Source of the DNA: Oscillospiraceae bacterium
GTDB taxonomy: Bacteria > Bacillota > Clostridia > Oscillospirales > Oscillospiraceae
Reading direction: 5' to 3'
Length of the DNA stretch: 5,180 nucleotides
Assembly (NCBI GenBank): GCA_024404215.1
Contig: JAKSQI010000117.1
Coordinates: forward strand, 1-5,180
A program made the translations under genes and the position numbers. Shown here piece after piece: positions 4,953-5,180 of this stretch. How positions within the stretch are numbered: the first letter of the stretch is position 1; each line of letters begins with the position of its first letter. The notes beneath the pieces were generated by a model. It searched no databases and was not told where the DNA came from. It saw only the letters and a list, made by a program, of their open reading frames with translations.

Positions 4953-4987
4953 AAAAAAGGGCTCTGCCGAATGCTTCGACAGAGCCC
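4953..4987 (-). terminator. Rho-independent terminator of the DUF1846 gene
   Basis: Arms 4959-4971 and 4975-4987 form a 13-bp stem with a three-base loop. The single odd position is a G-U pair in minus-strand RNA but a C-A mismatch in plus-strand RNA, so the minus direction is favoured. The minus RNA continues with TTTTTT. It starts 14 bases after the stop codon of the gene at the right edge. Confidence 0.88.
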
Positions 4988-5001
4988 TGATAAGGCATCC
5001 T

Positions 5002-5180
5002 TTATTTATGATAAAGCTTTTTTGTCTGATATGCCGGCTCACAGGTCATGCGGACACCAAGCTTTTTAAAGGTGTTGATGTCCACACTGCTGAGAATAAC
5101 GGAGGAATGAGCCTCGCAGTTCTGAAGCTTGCCCAGGCACTCCATGGCTTTTTTGGCATTTTCATCCGTAACGGCCGAAA
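5002..5180 (-). CDS. DUF1846 family protein, C-terminal end (partial)
   Basis: The last 58 residues of a minus-strand gene run in from the right edge to a TAA at 5002-5004. The segments CEAHSSVILSSVDINTFKKL and CEPAYQTKKLYHK are what I remember as the conserved ending of DUF1846 proteins (roughly 490-500 residues), a widespread Firmicute family of unclear cellular role whose known structures show a large soluble fold. Its C-terminus is intact and is followed by its own terminator, so it is a separate transcription unit from the small ORF and regulator downstream. Identification is by remembered motif, not by search. Confidence 0.82.
   Translation of the reverse strand, partial: SAVTDENAKKAMECLGKLQNCEAHSSVILSSVDINTFKKLGVRMTCEPAYQTKKLYHK

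Noticed and set aside
4863..5042. N-terminal extension of the 27-residue small ORF up to 5042
   Set aside because: It overlaps the DUF1846 coding end and crosses that gene's terminator. It has no SD and no protein-like features.

Overview
The window looks like a stretch of chromosome from a Clostridia-type Firmicute, probably a gut or anaerobic member. The grounds are strong purine-rich Shine-Dalgarno (SD) sites (GGAGG and AGGAGG), sigma-A type promoters, a DUF1846 protein tail, a cytidylate-kinase-like protein, and a zinc-ribbon membrane protein with a C-terminal domain I know from Clostridia. An aldo/keto reductase carrying ferredoxin-type iron-sulphur motifs also points to an anaerobe. Coding regions are moderately GC-rich and intergenic regions are AT-rich. 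I see no insertion sequence, phage gene, CRISPR array or other mobile element.

Layout from left to right. Bases 1-53 hold the last 16 codons of a plus-strand gene, followed by a 12-bp perfect hairpin terminator shared with the convergent cytidylate-kinase-like gene (135-743, minus). A divergent AT-rich promoter region separates that gene from an initiator tRNA-Met gene (935-1011, plus), which has its own promoter and terminator. Only 29 bases after the tRNA terminator comes the SD of an iron-sulphur aldo/keto reductase (1093-2268, plus). A long, probably bidirectional hairpin (2269-2317) separates it from a convergent two-gene minus-strand unit: an alpha/beta hydrolase (start reassigned to 3628) and a MIF-like tautomerase, 5 bases apart and driven by an extended -10 promoter.

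The right third is a second minus-strand unit of three parts: a previously uncalled 27-codon small ORF (4779-4862), an XRE-type helix-turn-helix regulator (4458-4769), and a zinc-ribbon, single-span membrane protein that starts at TTG (4444). The membrane protein is cut at 3938 by one in-frame TAA. The remaining 60 codons of the conserved C-terminal domain continue in the same frame to 3755, just before the unit's terminator. The window closes with the C-terminal 58 residues of a DUF1846 protein and its terminator.

The observations most worth a second look are all in this right-hand unit: the nonsense codon in an otherwise intact domain, the small ORF, and the stacked start and stop codons ahead of the regulator. 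Most of the rest is ordinary housekeeping and metabolic content. I did not find convincing evidence of a wholly new system.
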